A stretch of 64,000 nt of DNA from Bacillus sp. RO3 (GTDB taxonomy: Bacteria; Bacillota; Bacilli; Bacillales; Bacillaceae_B): NCBI RefSeq assembly GCF_012911895.1, contig NZ_JAAXCV010000029.1:1-64000 (forward strand), read 5' to 3'. A program made the position numbers and the translations under genes. Below the pieces are notes generated by a model. That model was not told the origin of the DNA and made no database searches. It saw only the letters and a program-made list of their open reading frames with translations. Of the stretch, positions 43,649-52,996 are shown one piece after another; within the stretch, counting starts at the first letter, position 1, and each line of letters begins with the position of its first letter.

Positions 43649-44059
43649 TTGTATCGAATAGGAGAACTATCGAAGCACAGTCAAGTGTCCAAAAGGACGA
43701 TTGATTATTATACCAAAATAGGATTATTGGAATGTGATCGATCCCGCAATAACTACCGTTACTACCATGAAGATGCATTAGCTGACCTAAAGCTGATTGA
43801 ACAGTGTCAGCAGATGAACATGACATTAAATGAAATTAAAGATCGATTGATGGTAATGAAATCTGTGGAAGTAGATCCAGCGATTCTAAAGAAACAGGTC
43901 GAACATATTCGAAGTGAAATGGATCATCTGCAAAACGAGCTGCATGAGGTCCTTCTGGCTATGGAAAATCTAGAGGATGACGAGCGCAAACGCGTGCTAA
44001 AGCAGGTATCGCCACAGGCATCCGCACTATTCCAAACATTAACGGTTTTTTCTGGTTAA
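43649..44059 (+). CDS. MerR family regulator next to the transporter gene
   Basis: 136 residues from TTG 43649, about ten bases after GAGGTGAT. MerR HTH (YRIGELSKHSQVSKRTIDYYTKIGLL) and a long coiled coil. No cysteine pair of the CueR kind. It stands 42 bases before a CNNM/CBS transporter gene in the same direction, as yhdQ-yhdP do in B. subtilis, so metal- or Mg-linked control is possible. Confidence 0.8.
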   Translation: MYRIGELSKHSQVSKRTIDYYTKIGLLECDRSRNNYRYYHEDALADLKLIEQCQQMNMTLNEIKDRLMVMKSVEVDPAILKKQVEHIRSEMDHLQNELHEVLLAMENLEDDERKRVLKQVSPQASALFQTLTVFSG

Positions 44060-44101
44060 TCCAGCATAATAGATAAACAACTACAGGAGAGTGACTTTTT
44101 T

Positions 44102-45373
44102 TTGGACGATATACCACTGAATTCATTAGTATTATTAGGAGCATTAATTCTTTTATCTGCCTTTTTCTCATCGGCGGAAACGGCTTACTCAAGCGTTAAC
44201 AAAATCAGACTTATGAACTTTGTAAGTGAAGGAAGAAGAGGGAGCACGAAAGCACATTATATCGCTGAGAACTTTGATAAAGCACTGTCCACGATCTTGG
44301 TAGGAAATAACATCGTGAACATTGCTGCAGCCAGTATTTCAGCAAAGCTTGCAACAGATATTTTCGGGGGAAACACGGGTCTTGTCATCAGTACTTTCGT
44401 CATGACATTATTAATTCTGATATTCGGGGAAATCCTGCCGAAATCATTGGCAAAAGAAAATGCTGAAACCTATTCCCTTACTATATCAGGCGTGCTATAT
44501 TTCTTAATCAAAATCCTTACACCGATCAACTTCTTTTTTATTAAATTAAAAGAGTTGGTATCCAAGTTCTTCTCGAAAAATCATGAGATGCCGTCAGTCA
44601 CAGAGGAAGAATTAAAGGTGATGCTTGATATTAGTGAAGAAGAAGGAGTCATCGATAAAGAAGAAAGAGAATTGATTCATCGCTCCATGGACTTTGATGA
44701 TATCCTTGTAACTGAGGTTCTGACTCCGCGTATCGATGTGAAAGCTGTTGAGGTGAACCAACCGATTGAGGAGATAAAGGAAATGTTCTTTGAAGAACGA
44801 TTCTCCCGTATACCGGTTTATGAGGATCATATTGATAATGTGATCGGGATTCTTTCAGAGAAAGAATTCTTCACCCATCTGATTAAATTTGGAGAAGTGA
44901 ATGTTAGGGAACTGATTCGTGAACCTATGTTTATATTTGAATCTGCCAAGATCTCTTCTCTCCTTACAAAACTTCAAAAGAACAATGTTCATATGGCCAT
45001 TGTAGTGGATGAGTTCGGTGGTACTACTGGAATCATCACACTTGAAGATATTCTGGAAGAGATTGTAGGGGAAATTTGGGATGAGCAGGATGAAAAGACA
45101 CATTCCATGAGAAAGATCAATGAAAAAGAATATACCTTCGATTCTCAATATCAACTGGACGAATTTACAGAGCTTCTTGATGTGCCCGAGCCGGAAAGTT
45201 CCTATCACACGGTGGGTGGATGGGTCGTTGAGAGCTTTGAAGACCTTCCATCCGAAGGGGATAGCTTCGATTATGAAAACCTAAAAGTAAGCGTTGAAGA
45301 AGTTGATAATCGTCGGGTACGTACCATTAAAGTTGAAATACTTGAGAAAAAAACGGAAGATATTGTTCAATAA
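44102..45373 (+). CDS. CNNM/CBS transporter, MpfA-like
   Basis: 423 residues. N-terminal CNNM/DUF21 membrane domain (LVLLGALILLSAFFSSAETAYSSVNKIRL, with ILPKSLAKENAE), two CBS domains (about 205-325; DDILVTEVLTPRIDVKAV and FGGTTGIITLEDILEEIVGE) and a C-terminal CorC/HlyC domain. B. subtilis MpfA of this family exports Mg2+. Start TTG 44102 after AGGAGAGTGA. Confidence 0.85.
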   Translation: MDDIPLNSLVLLGALILLSAFFSSAETAYSSVNKIRLMNFVSEGRRGSTKAHYIAENFDKALSTILVGNNIVNIAAASISAKLATDIFGGNTGLVISTFVMTLLILIFGEILPKSLAKENAETYSLTISGVLYFLIKILTPINFFFIKLKELVSKFFSKNHEMPSVTEEELKVMLDISEEEGVIDKEERELIHRSMDFDDILVTEVLTPRIDVKAVEVNQPIEEIKEMFFEERFSRIPVYEDHIDNVIGILSEKEFFTHLIKFGEVNVRELIREPMFIFESAKISSLLTKLQKNNVHMAIVVDEFGGTTGIITLEDILEEIVGEIWDEQDEKTHSMRKINEKEYTFDSQYQLDEFTELLDVPEPESSYHTVGGWVVESFEDLPSEGDSFDYENLKVSVEEVDNRRVRTIKVEILEKKTEDIVQ

Positions 45374-45378
45374 GTGTA

Positions 45379-45412
45379 AAATAACAGGCTCTTCAATGCC
45401 TGTTATTTTTTT
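45379..45412 (+). terminator. Terminator of the CNNM/CBS gene
   Basis: AAATAACAGGC / GCCTGTTATTT, 8-base loop, then T-run. Confidence 0.9.
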
Positions 45413-45445
45413 GGCTTAATATTGAAAGAAGGAGGCTGCTGTTAT

Positions 45446-46270
45446 ATGCACGAATCAGATACAAAGGAAGCTCTCTTAAGGGAACTGGAAGTTGTAGATA
45501 AATGGGCAGATGATCAAAAAGGGTTATGGTTTTGGGAGAAAATCGGACGCATTCCCTTTATGATCCTGGACCGAATCACCCCTCAAATGGTGCACAACAA
45601 GATTGGGCAGGCGTTGGATGAAATAGGGAGCTACATACAAAAGGGCGGAGGTTATCTTACAAGTGAGAAAGAAGTCGTAAAGCGATTTAGTAAAGTAACA
45701 GGCAACCCCGATTTCTCCGTAGAAAATATCTGCAAACTGCCTCTTTCTGATATGGATGAAGTCAGTGAAGGGATCGTTAGTATAAGGAAGAAGGTTGCCA
45801 TGACCCAGGGAGCGACTACCGGCATCGGCGGTTTTCTGACTCTGAGTATCGATATACCTTTCATCCTTGGTATATCACTCAAGACTTTACAAGAAATCGC
45901 GTTGAGTTATGGATACGACCCAAATGATCAGCAGGAGCGTATTTTCATCATAAAATGTCTTCAGTTCGTTTCATCAGACATCGTCGGGAAGCAGGCTATC
46001 CTCCAAGAGCTATCAGACTTCAACAAAAAGGACATGGAAAAGAGAGAACAAACCCTTTCCCAGCTTCAAGGCTGGAGAGAAGTGATGGTCAGCTTCCGTG
46101 ACAACTTCGGCTGGAAAAAACTATTTCAGATGATCCCCATAGCAGGCATTCTCTTCGGCTCCTTCATCAACAAATCCATGATCACCGACATAGGCGAAAC
46201 CGGTCGCATGCTCTACCGTAAAAGAAGAATCATGGAGAAGCTGGAAGAGGGACGGACCTCTGAAATCTAA
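45446..46270 (+). CDS. EcsC family protein
   Basis: 274 residues. Central helical EcsC domain with the Gly/Thr-rich block QGATTGIGGFLTLSIDIPFILGISLKTLQEIA. EcsC accompanies the EcsAB ABC transporter in some Bacilli, but no EcsAB is here. Start ATG 45446 after AAGGAGG. The last codons (EEGRTSEI) lie inside the left arm of the inverted-repeat element 46246-46341. Confidence 0.8.
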   Translation: MHESDTKEALLRELEVVDKWADDQKGLWFWEKIGRIPFMILDRITPQMVHNKIGQALDEIGSYIQKGGGYLTSEKEVVKRFSKVTGNPDFSVENICKLPLSDMDEVSEGIVSIRKKVAMTQGATTGIGGFLTLSIDIPFILGISLKTLQEIALSYGYDPNDQQERIFIIKCLQFVSSDIVGKQAILQELSDFNKKDMEKREQTLSQLQGWREVMVSFRDNFGWKKLFQMIPIAGILFGSFINKSMITDIGETGRMLYRKRRIMEKLEEGRTSEI

Positions 46271-46341
46271 ACCTATTGTCAAAAAAGGCTATGTAACGGT
46301 CTTTTTTAAACAGGGATAAAGGGGCAGAGGTCCGTCCCTCT
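46246..46341. repeat. Inverted-repeat element, GGACGGACCT type (longest arms)
   Basis: AGAGGGACGGACCTCTG (46246-46262) and CAGAGGTCCGTCCCTCT (46325-46341) are exact 17-base complements. The interval contains AAAAAAGGC and GGTCTTTTTT, a terminator-like hairpin. The left arm forms the 3' end of the EcsC gene, including the stop codon region. Confidence 0.75.
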
Positions 46342-46374
46342 GATCTTTGACTAAAAACCATTGGAGTTAATTAT

Positions 46375-47277
46375 ATGATGAATATAAAAGGGTATATGCT
46401 GGATGAAGACACTTTGAGAAGTTGGGGGAGCAGGCTGATTCCTGAGGTGGAGTGGTTTTATTTTGCTGCTGATGATGGTTTGCTTCCGATGGAGTCCCTT
46501 GATTCACTTGATTATTTCAAGGTCCCTATTGACCTTAGAACCTCTTATGCTACATGGGGGATCAGTAAAAAAGCTCGATTTTATGCGAAAATGACTCCTG
46601 AGTGTTTTGTCTCTTTAGAAAAAGAAACTCAAGATGAAATGGTGAGACGGCAATGGGAGCTTGGAAGAGGACTCCTTTTTACCAAAGAAGATCTCAGTGA
46701 GTTACTTGAAAATCCTAAACTACACCTTCCTGTCACCACACTACATACAGGAGAGGAGATCGTTCTATTCCACCGGATCCTATGGAATTCTCTTTCAGAA
46801 GAATCACACTATACCTTTCTGTTAAACTATGGATCCTTATGGGTAAATGAACAGTCCATATGGAAAGGGTTGTGTGCAGAGAGGAAACAAGAGGTATACA
46901 TACAGGCTCCCCACCTAGAATCACGCTTCGACACATTTTCATCCAAGAATGGACCCAACTGTCTAGGGGCCGTCTCTACGGCTATTACAAAGGATCCATC
47001 TTATTTAGACCAATGGATCATAGGGGAAGAGTTTACCTCGATTCTTCAACAAGCGGAATATGCCCCAATGGATACCTCTGTATATAAACCAGATGATGTA
47101 CTTGTTTGGTTTAATCAAAACAATCAGCCCATACATGCTTCCTATGTACTGACGAATAGCTATGTCTTTAATAAGCACGGACAAACCATGTTTAATCCGT
47201 GGCAAATTTTGAAGATAGGTGATGTATTGACAGCCTGGAGCAAATCCGATACCATCCTCGTTATCTTTAGACGCTAA
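46375..47277 (+). CDS. Hypothetical protein with papain-like C-terminal domain
   Basis: 300 residues. The C-terminal ~130 residues contain NGPNCLGAVSTA (Cys near 197) and QPIHASYVL (His near 255) followed by FNPWQILKIGDVL; Cys-then-His spacing and the surrounding strands resemble NlpC/P60 or related papain-fold peptidases. The N-terminal 170 residues are unrecognised and there is no signal peptide. Start ATG with GGAG eight bases upstream. Whether it is a peptidase is inference. Confidence 0.55.
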   Translation: MMNIKGYMLDEDTLRSWGSRLIPEVEWFYFAADDGLLPMESLDSLDYFKVPIDLRTSYATWGISKKARFYAKMTPECFVSLEKETQDEMVRRQWELGRGLLFTKEDLSELLENPKLHLPVTTLHTGEEIVLFHRILWNSLSEESHYTFLLNYGSLWVNEQSIWKGLCAERKQEVYIQAPHLESRFDTFSSKNGPNCLGAVSTAITKDPSYLDQWIIGEEFTSILQQAEYAPMDTSVYKPDDVLVWFNQNNQPIHASYVLTNSYVFNKHGQTMFNPWQILKIGDVLTAWSKSDTILVIFRR

Positions 47278-47351
47278 TATACGCTTCTAATTTATCATGA
47301 TTAGTCATGTAATAGTGGAAATGCATTCGAGTATCCTGTAGTCAGAAAGTT

Positions 47352-47381
47352 AAAAGGGACCTCCAAAAGGAAGTCCCTTTA
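47352..47381. terminator. Bidirectional terminator
   Basis: AAAGGGAC / GTCCCTTT with inner TCC/GGA, between the hypothetical and the convergent SET gene. Confidence 0.75.
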
Positions 47382-47383
47382 CA

Positions 47384-47776
47384 TTATTCATCTTCGTTCT
47401 TATCTTTATTAAACCAAAGCGGGTCATCGTTATCCACTTCGCCATTGTAATTAATCAGCAATTCTTCTCCTGCTTGAATGTCTTTATAGGCATAAAAGTC
47501 GAAGGTATGGTTATCAAAATTAATTTCGTAAATGGTATTAGGTGAGTACGAATGGTTAAACAACATTCCATACCCTAATAGTAGTGCTGTATGATTGATC
47601 CCGTATTCAAATACATAATCCGCAAGGAAAGTTTTTTCAATATGTTCATGTTCCTCATTGGGATAGGGGATGACTGGCGCTTCATGAACCAGCTCTCCTT
47701 TGGCTATATCTCTTTTTGCAAAAACACCGCGATTAAGATCACCGTCACTCAGAGATGATATTTTCACTTCGATCAT
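47384..47776 (-). CDS. SET domain protein
   Basis: 130 residues, a bare SET domain: RGVFAKRDIAKGELVHEAPV, GMLFNHSYSPNTIY (NHS motif) and AGEELLINYNGE (ELxxxY). SET domains are SAM-dependent lysine methyltransferases; single-domain versions occur in scattered bacteria with unknown targets. Start ATG 47776 with AAGAAGG. Adjacent to dacA but with its own signals. Confidence 0.8.
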   Translation of the reverse strand: MIEVKISSLSDGDLNRGVFAKRDIAKGELVHEAPVIPYPNEEHEHIEKTFLADYVFEYGINHTALLLGYGMLFNHSYSPNTIYEINFDNHTFDFYAYKDIQAGEELLINYNGEVDNDDPLWFNKDKNEDE

Positions 47777-47863
47777 TATGCCACCTTCTTTCTAAATCCT
47801 TTAACTTAGTAAGCTTGACACGAACAGGATAGAAAAGCAACACTAAATCGCTCCTGGTAAAAG

Positions 47864-49180
47864 TTAATTAAACAAATTTCCCAAAAAACCTTGAATGCTA
47901 CGTGCACTTCGTACCAGCCAACTCGCCTTCTCCACTGATTCAACGGCGATGATATCCACTTTATAAGTAGGTTTTAGGTTATTAAAAATATACTCACTCT
48001 TTTCAGGCATTTCAACGATCATTTCTCCAATTTTTTCACCTTTTTCAATTGGAGCTTGAAGAGTACCATCCTCGTTAAGCTTAGCTTCATCTAATTTGAC
48101 AGAAGCCTTTACCTTATCTTTCTCTTCTTTTGCCACTCGGATAGAGATAGGCTTTTGGATTTTGATGCCTACCGATTGTTTCACACCGTCTGGAACGTCT
48201 AACACCCGTTCCTTTTCTTTTTGAATTTCTTCTAGTTGATATTCAACCGTCTCAAACTCGTCAAATCCATAATCAAGAAGTTCTGTTGTTTGTATAAACC
48301 GTTCGGCACTGCTAGGCTGACCATACTCATCCTTGGCATCTAAAATGACAGAAATATATCGGACTCCATCACGTTCTGCCGTCCCGGTAAAAGTGGAACC
48401 TGCAAAGGGAGTGGTACCTGTCTTCAATCCATCCGCACCTTCATAATCATACGATTTTCCTTTTAACAGACCGTTTGTGTTCTTCATTAAAAGTTCTTCA
48501 TCTGTACCCGGCCTGAAAACTTTGGATGGGAGTCCCGATGTTTCCAATACCTCCGTATAATCACGGATGAGGTAAAAGGCCAGAGTGGCTATATCTTCAG
48601 CCGATACCATATTTTCATCATTCACGTCAGTACCTTCCGGAAACATCCCGAGCATATCGTAATTACTCAAGCCTGAGGAATTAACAAATTGATAATGCTC
48701 AAAGCCCAATTCTTTCGCTTTTGCATTCATCTGTTTAACGAATTCACCTTCTGAACCCGCCACCACTTCGGATAATGCAATCGCTGCGCCATTTCCGGAT
48801 TTAATGACCATGGCATCATACAACTCTCTGACCGAATACTCCCTGCCTGCTTGTAACGGGACATTACTCAATCCGGGGGCGTTCGCCAATTGATACACTT
48901 TTTCACTGACTTTATAGGTTTGATCCCACTTTATTCTTCCTTCATGTATGGCTTCAAGGACAAGGTATTCTGTCATCATTTTCGTCATACTGGCAATGCC
49001 GAGTAGCTTGTCCTCATGCTCTTTATATACAATCTTCCCTGTATCTGCTTCCACTAAAATCGCAGCATCTGCATTGATATCCAGTTTTGTTTTTCCTTCT
49101 GCCGTCTGCTGAAAAGGAACCATGACCATAAAGGAAATCATCAAAACCGACAAGCTCTGTTTTATCGCACTCTCATTCAA
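47864..49180 (-). CDS. dacA: D-alanyl-D-alanine carboxypeptidase (PBP5)
   Basis: 438 residues. Signal-like hydrophobic N-terminus, SxxK as ASMTK (Ser 64), SGN as KSGNGAA, KTG as LKTGTTPFAG, and a C-terminal domain ending in an amphipathic helix (ASWLVRSARSIQGFLGNLFN) that anchors PBP5 to the membrane. It trims pentapeptide in peptidoglycan. Start TTG 49180 with GGAGG eight bases upstream; the frame is open to 49216. Confidence 0.9.
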   Translation of the reverse strand: MNESAIKQSLSVLMISFMVMVPFQQTAEGKTKLDINADAAILVEADTGKIVYKEHEDKLLGIASMTKMMTEYLVLEAIHEGRIKWDQTYKVSEKVYQLANAPGLSNVPLQAGREYSVRELYDAMVIKSGNGAAIALSEVVAGSEGEFVKQMNAKAKELGFEHYQFVNSSGLSNYDMLGMFPEGTDVNDENMVSAEDIATLAFYLIRDYTEVLETSGLPSKVFRPGTDEELLMKNTNGLLKGKSYDYEGADGLKTGTTPFAGSTFTGTAERDGVRYISVILDAKDEYGQPSSAERFIQTTELLDYGFDEFETVEYQLEEIQKEKERVLDVPDGVKQSVGIKIQKPISIRVAKEEKDKVKASVKLDEAKLNEDGTLQAPIEKGEKIGEMIVEMPEKSEYIFNNLKPTYKVDIIAVESVEKASWLVRSARSIQGFLGNLFN

Positions 49181-49320
49181 ATTAAAGACCTCCAGAAAAC
49201 CAATATCACACAACAAATCATTCTACCATACAAGCACTAAAACCATCCACTTCCCTATAACCTTTTCAAATCGTTCATAACATTGTAAATAATTGTTTAG
49301 CAGAAATAGATCTCTTCAAT

Positions 49321-49393
49321 AGAGGGACGGACCTTTAATCGCTGGAAAAAAGAAAAACTGACCTATTCATCCTCATTGAAGGTCCGTCCCTCT
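49321..49393. repeat. Inverted-repeat element, GGACGGACCT type
   Basis: AGAGGGACGGACCTT (49321-49335) and AAGGTCCGTCCCTCT (49379-49393) are exact 15-base complements with 43 A-rich bases between. It lies in the divergent region between dacA and the LD-carboxypeptidase gene. Confidence 0.75.
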
Positions 49394-49483
49394 TCCGCAC
49401 TCCATCACCAAATTGGAAAATAATTCTTGTAATGAATCTTTTAATCTGTTAAAATCACGTAAACCGTTAGGAGGAGAAAGACG

Positions 49484-50497
49484 ATGATTACATATCCACA
49501 GCTTGTGAAAGGCGCAACCATAGGAGTTACTGCTCCATCATCCGGGGTTCCCGATGAACTTCATGATATCCTTAACCAGTCAATCAAAAAGATGGAAGAT
49601 AAAGGCTATGCCGTTCAAAGCGGAAACACGGCCTGGACCCAGCACAAAGCCAAATCGTCCACAGCCGAAAAGCGAGCAGCAGAACTGAATCAGATGCTGC
49701 AGGATGAAGAAATTTCCCTGATCATCCCTCCATGGGGAGGACAGCTGCTGATTGAAATCCTAAACCTCATTGACTATGAAAAAGTCAAAACGAAATGGGT
49801 GCTTGGATATTCCGATACAAGTGTACTACTGATGGCTCTCACTTTAAAGACGGGCATAGCAACTGCCCATGGTACCAATCTCATCGACTTAAGAGGGAAA
49901 TACACCGACTCGACGACAGTTCAATGGGAAACCGTTCTCTCATCAGGAGCGGGATCATCAGTGACCCAGTACTCATCTGAACACTACCAAAAGGAATGGA
50001 ATCACGAGGTGCCTTCACCATACGTTTTTCATTTAACCGAGCCAACCGTGTGGAAAACGATGGGGGATCAAGATGTAAAAGTGAAAGGACGAATACTGGG
50101 CGGGTGTATTGATGTAATCCGACACCTAATTGGCACTCCTTTTGGAAATATTAAAGAGTTCAGGGAAAAGCATATTAAAGGTGAAAAGATCCTCTGGTAT
50201 TTTGAAAACTGTGAACTAACGACAGCCGATCTGCGCCGTACACTGGTGCAAATGAATTTCGCCGGATGGTTCGAACATTCATCTGGAATCCTCTTTGGAA
50301 GAAGTGATGCCAACACGCCAGTCGGTGATTATACAGTCGAAGATGTTTACGAGGACCTTTCAACGGAACTTGGCATTCCTATCGTGTATGATATTGACTG
50401 CGGCCATCAGCCTCCTCAAATTACGTTAATTAATGGAGCGTTCGGAGAGGTAGTAGTATCCAATGGAATAGGGAAAGTCACCCAAACATTTAGTTAA
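49484..50497 (+). CDS. S66 family LD-carboxypeptidase (MccF-like)
   Basis: 337 residues. Nucleophile serine in LGYSDTSVLLMAL (near 109), and the Glu and His of the triad in WYFENCELTTADL and DCGHQPPQITL. The fold is that of LD-carboxypeptidases, which trim tetrapeptides in wall recycling, or MccF self-immunity peptidases. Start ATG after GGAGGAG. Confidence 0.85.
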   Translation: MITYPQLVKGATIGVTAPSSGVPDELHDILNQSIKKMEDKGYAVQSGNTAWTQHKAKSSTAEKRAAELNQMLQDEEISLIIPPWGGQLLIEILNLIDYEKVKTKWVLGYSDTSVLLMALTLKTGIATAHGTNLIDLRGKYTDSTTVQWETVLSSGAGSSVTQYSSEHYQKEWNHEVPSPYVFHLTEPTVWKTMGDQDVKVKGRILGGCIDVIRHLIGTPFGNIKEFREKHIKGEKILWYFENCELTTADLRRTLVQMNFAGWFEHSSGILFGRSDANTPVGDYTVEDVYEDLSTELGIPIVYDIDCGHQPPQITLINGAFGEVVVSNGIGKVTQTFS

Positions 50498-50503
50498 AAC
50501 TCA

Positions 50504-50535
50504 AAAAAACGTCCTTCTGAAGGGACGTTTTTTTC
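50504..50535. terminator. Bidirectional terminator
   Basis: Seven A, ACGTCC / GGACGT, eight-base loop, seven T; between the LD-carboxypeptidase gene and the convergent membrane protein gene. Confidence 0.85.
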
Positions 50536-50538
50536 TAA

Positions 50539-50928
50539 TCACTCTGAATCTCCATATCGTTTCTCATTTAACAACCAAATAATCAATCCCCAAAGCCATC
50601 CACCTGTGACACAGATAACAATGATGAGAATGAGATGATCCTTCAAAACTCCGTATAAAGTGATCGTAAAAATGAAGCCTGCAAAACACCCTCCATAAAG
50701 AACCGAAAAGAACCATTTTTCTCTGACGCGAACCGCTATCCACCATTTTCGGTATGGTCCGTTTGGATCTCTGCTATTGATGAAGAACACACAGGCATTC
50801 AAAAAAAAGATAAGACTGATTATCAGGTACATGTATGATTCCGGGTCTAACCAAAACACCAGGAAGTTTATGACTGAAGTGAAGGTGAACATCAGAAAGA
50901 TCACCTTATTCTGCTTTAATTTATCCAT
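50539..50928 (-). CDS. Four-span membrane protein
   Basis: 129 residues. Hydrophobic segments KVIFLMFTFTSVINFLVFWL, YLIISLIFFLNACVFFI, WFFSVLYGGCFAGFIFTITL and LILIIVICVTGGWLWGLIIWL; basic loop with RKWWIAVRVREKW. No family recognised. Confidence 0.6.
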   Translation of the reverse strand: MDKLKQNKVIFLMFTFTSVINFLVFWLDPESYMYLIISLIFFLNACVFFINSRDPNGPYRKWWIAVRVREKWFFSVLYGGCFAGFIFTITLYGVLKDHLILIIVICVTGGWLWGLIIWLLNEKRYGDSE

Positions 50929-51257
50929 TTACTAGCCCCCGATCACTTGTATTATATCAGATCATGTTCGACAGGGACCAACAAATTCCAACTCTTAAAA
51001 GGAATTTCCCTTCAGTTTCAAGAAGATTAGTAATGCCATCATTTATGGAAGGGAGTAAAGAATTGAGAGTGAAGGAAAGTATCAAAATGATAAGAGGACA
51101 GGTTTACAAATAGATACATAGGGTTCGGAAGATAGACGGACATGGTCCCATCACTTTAAAAAAGCAGTATCAGATTTCGTAATGATAAAAGGCGATTATG
51201 CCTGTCATAAAACCTGTAAAGAAAGTTCATGATTAGAATAGATAAAGGGGAAATGAG
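50929..51257. other. Intergenic stretch without a gene
   Basis: About 330 bases between divergent genes. No ORF of note; the last 15 bases include the ribosome site (AAAGGGGAAA) of the following gene. Nothing else seen. Confidence 0.4.
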
Positions 51258-51803
51258 ATGTTTACATATATGTTGAACGAAAACCTGGAATTGAGATTAC
51301 TAGAATTACAGGATGCAGAACGTATTCATGATTTAATCGACCAGTCCAGGAACCATTTGCGGGAGTGGCTGCCATGGGTGGATCATTCAACAACCGTTGA
51401 AGATACAATCGCCTTCATCAAGGGGACACGAACAGGCTTTGCAAACAATACAAGCTTGAAGGCAGGGATCGTCTATAACGATGAACTGGCCGGTGTCGCC
51501 GGTTTCAATGAAATGAACTGGTCAAACAAACTCGCTGTCATGGGATATTGGCTGGGTGAAGGATTTCAAGGGAAGGGCATCATGACCAAGGTGTCAAAGG
51601 GACTGACGGATTACGCATTTTCCTATTTAAAAATGAATAAGGTCGAAATAACTGCTGCAGAATTCAACTATCGGAGCAGGGCGATTCCTGAAAGGCTTGG
51701 TTTCACCATGGAAGGAAAGATCAGACATAGGGAATGGGTCAACGGTCAGTTTGTTGATCATATTGTCTACGGAATCCTCAGAGACGAGTGGAAGAAATCT
51801 TGA
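51258..51803 (+). CDS. GNAT acetyltransferase, RimL/YdaF type
   Basis: 181 residues. N-terminal RNHLREWLPWVD and GFNEMNWSNKLAVMGYWLGEGFQGKGIMTKVSKGL (acetyl-CoA loop GFQGKGIM) are typical of YdaF/RimL ribosomal-protein-type acetyltransferases. Start ATG after AAAGGGG. The end overlaps the next gene by 16 bases. Confidence 0.85.
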   Translation: MFTYMLNENLELRLLELQDAERIHDLIDQSRNHLREWLPWVDHSTTVEDTIAFIKGTRTGFANNTSLKAGIVYNDELAGVAGFNEMNWSNKLAVMGYWLGEGFQGKGIMTKVSKGLTDYAFSYLKMNKVEITAAEFNYRSRAIPERLGFTMEGKIRHREWVNGQFVDHIVYGILRDEWKKS

Positions 51804-52816
51804 ATCAGGCATGGACAGACCGGTTTGATGGCCTGATTTCCTGGGTTGAAGACATCAAACAAAGAAACGGAAGCTCGGCTGCAGGCCTGTATATACTAAA
51901 AGATTCCCAGGTGGTTCTGGAGCATTATAGCGGAAATCACTCTCACGAGAAAGATGCCCCGCCAATCACCGCACGATCGCAATTCAATGTAGCTTCGGCA
52001 CGCAAAAGCTATTTAGGGCTTGCTGTCGCTTATGCATTGCACGACAAATGTATCTCGGGGATGGATGACCCGATCTTACGATATTTCCCAGAGTATGATC
52101 GACCACTTTACGAAGGCACCACCATCCGCCATCTTGTCACCCATTCCCATGGCCTCGCTTCCAATATGGACGGAGTCATCTTCAGGGAATTTAAGGCTGG
52201 TACCAACTGGGCTTATCGTAACGTGGGAGTGGACATCTTGACAAGCTTAATTCATCGACTGTATGGGAAAGGGTTCCCGCAACTTTTGGACGAAAGGGTG
52301 TTCACTCCAATGGGTTTCAGTGAAACAGGCTGGAGGACAGAATCAAACGAACACCTGGTCCCCATTATTGATCGTAAGGATGAACCTCCTCTTTCCGGTC
52401 TGGAAAAGAATTCGGACGGGAGTGAAAAAAATCTTTTTGTTTCTGCAAGAGAATTCGCCCGCTGGGGGCAGCTCCATCTTCAGCATGGGAAGATGGGGGA
52501 AACACAAATCGTTCCTCCAGAGGTGATTAAGTTGGCCACTTCCATTCAACATTCACCCTACACGGATCCCAGCCTTCCTGCTAATGGAATGTTCTGGTAC
52601 ACTCAAGATATCCCTAGGGACAAAAGTGAATTGGGGGAAAGAGTCCCAGCCGGATCTTATCAAATCTTAGGTGTTACAGGTCTTACGATTCTTGTGATAC
52701 CTGCATATAAAGTTGTGGTGGCAAAAATGTATAATAAGCGCTACAACTACGGGGGAGAGCATTACCTGAAGTATTTAAGGGAGTTCAGTAACCAAGTGTG
52801 TGATTTGTTTAGCTGA
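51788..52816 (+). CDS. Beta-lactamase-related serine hydrolase
   Basis: 342 residues. Class C-like motifs: SxxK as SARKSY, YxN as WAYRNVG, and a late motif around GVTGLTILVIP. No signal peptide, so cytoplasmic; such enzymes are often esterases. Start GTG 51788 overlaps the previous stop, a sign of coupled translation. No clear ribosome site. Confidence 0.8.
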   Translation: MEEILNQAWTDRFDGLISWVEDIKQRNGSSAAGLYILKDSQVVLEHYSGNHSHEKDAPPITARSQFNVASARKSYLGLAVAYALHDKCISGMDDPILRYFPEYDRPLYEGTTIRHLVTHSHGLASNMDGVIFREFKAGTNWAYRNVGVDILTSLIHRLYGKGFPQLLDERVFTPMGFSETGWRTESNEHLVPIIDRKDEPPLSGLEKNSDGSEKNLFVSAREFARWGQLHLQHGKMGETQIVPPEVIKLATSIQHSPYTDPSLPANGMFWYTQDIPRDKSELGERVPAGSYQILGVTGLTILVIPAYKVVVAKMYNKRYNYGGEHYLKYLREFSNQVCDLFS

Positions 52817-52943
52817 GTTTTGATTAGAAAAATCTGCTGATAGTTTAATCGTATCTCAAGAGGCAGGGACTGGGAGAAATGAATTTCAATGAAGGATCAT
52901 GTAGAAAATGATTTTTATTCTTTAACAGGTCTCAGGGAATGAA

Positions 52944-52988
52944 AAAAGTAAAAGGGAAATCTCTTTAGGAAACGTACCTTTTACTTTT
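52944..52988. terminator. Terminator between convergent genes
   Basis: AAAAGTAAAAGG / CCTTTTACTTTT, perfect 12-bp stem, 21-base loop. Confidence 0.8.
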
Positions 52989-52996
52989 ACATCCCG

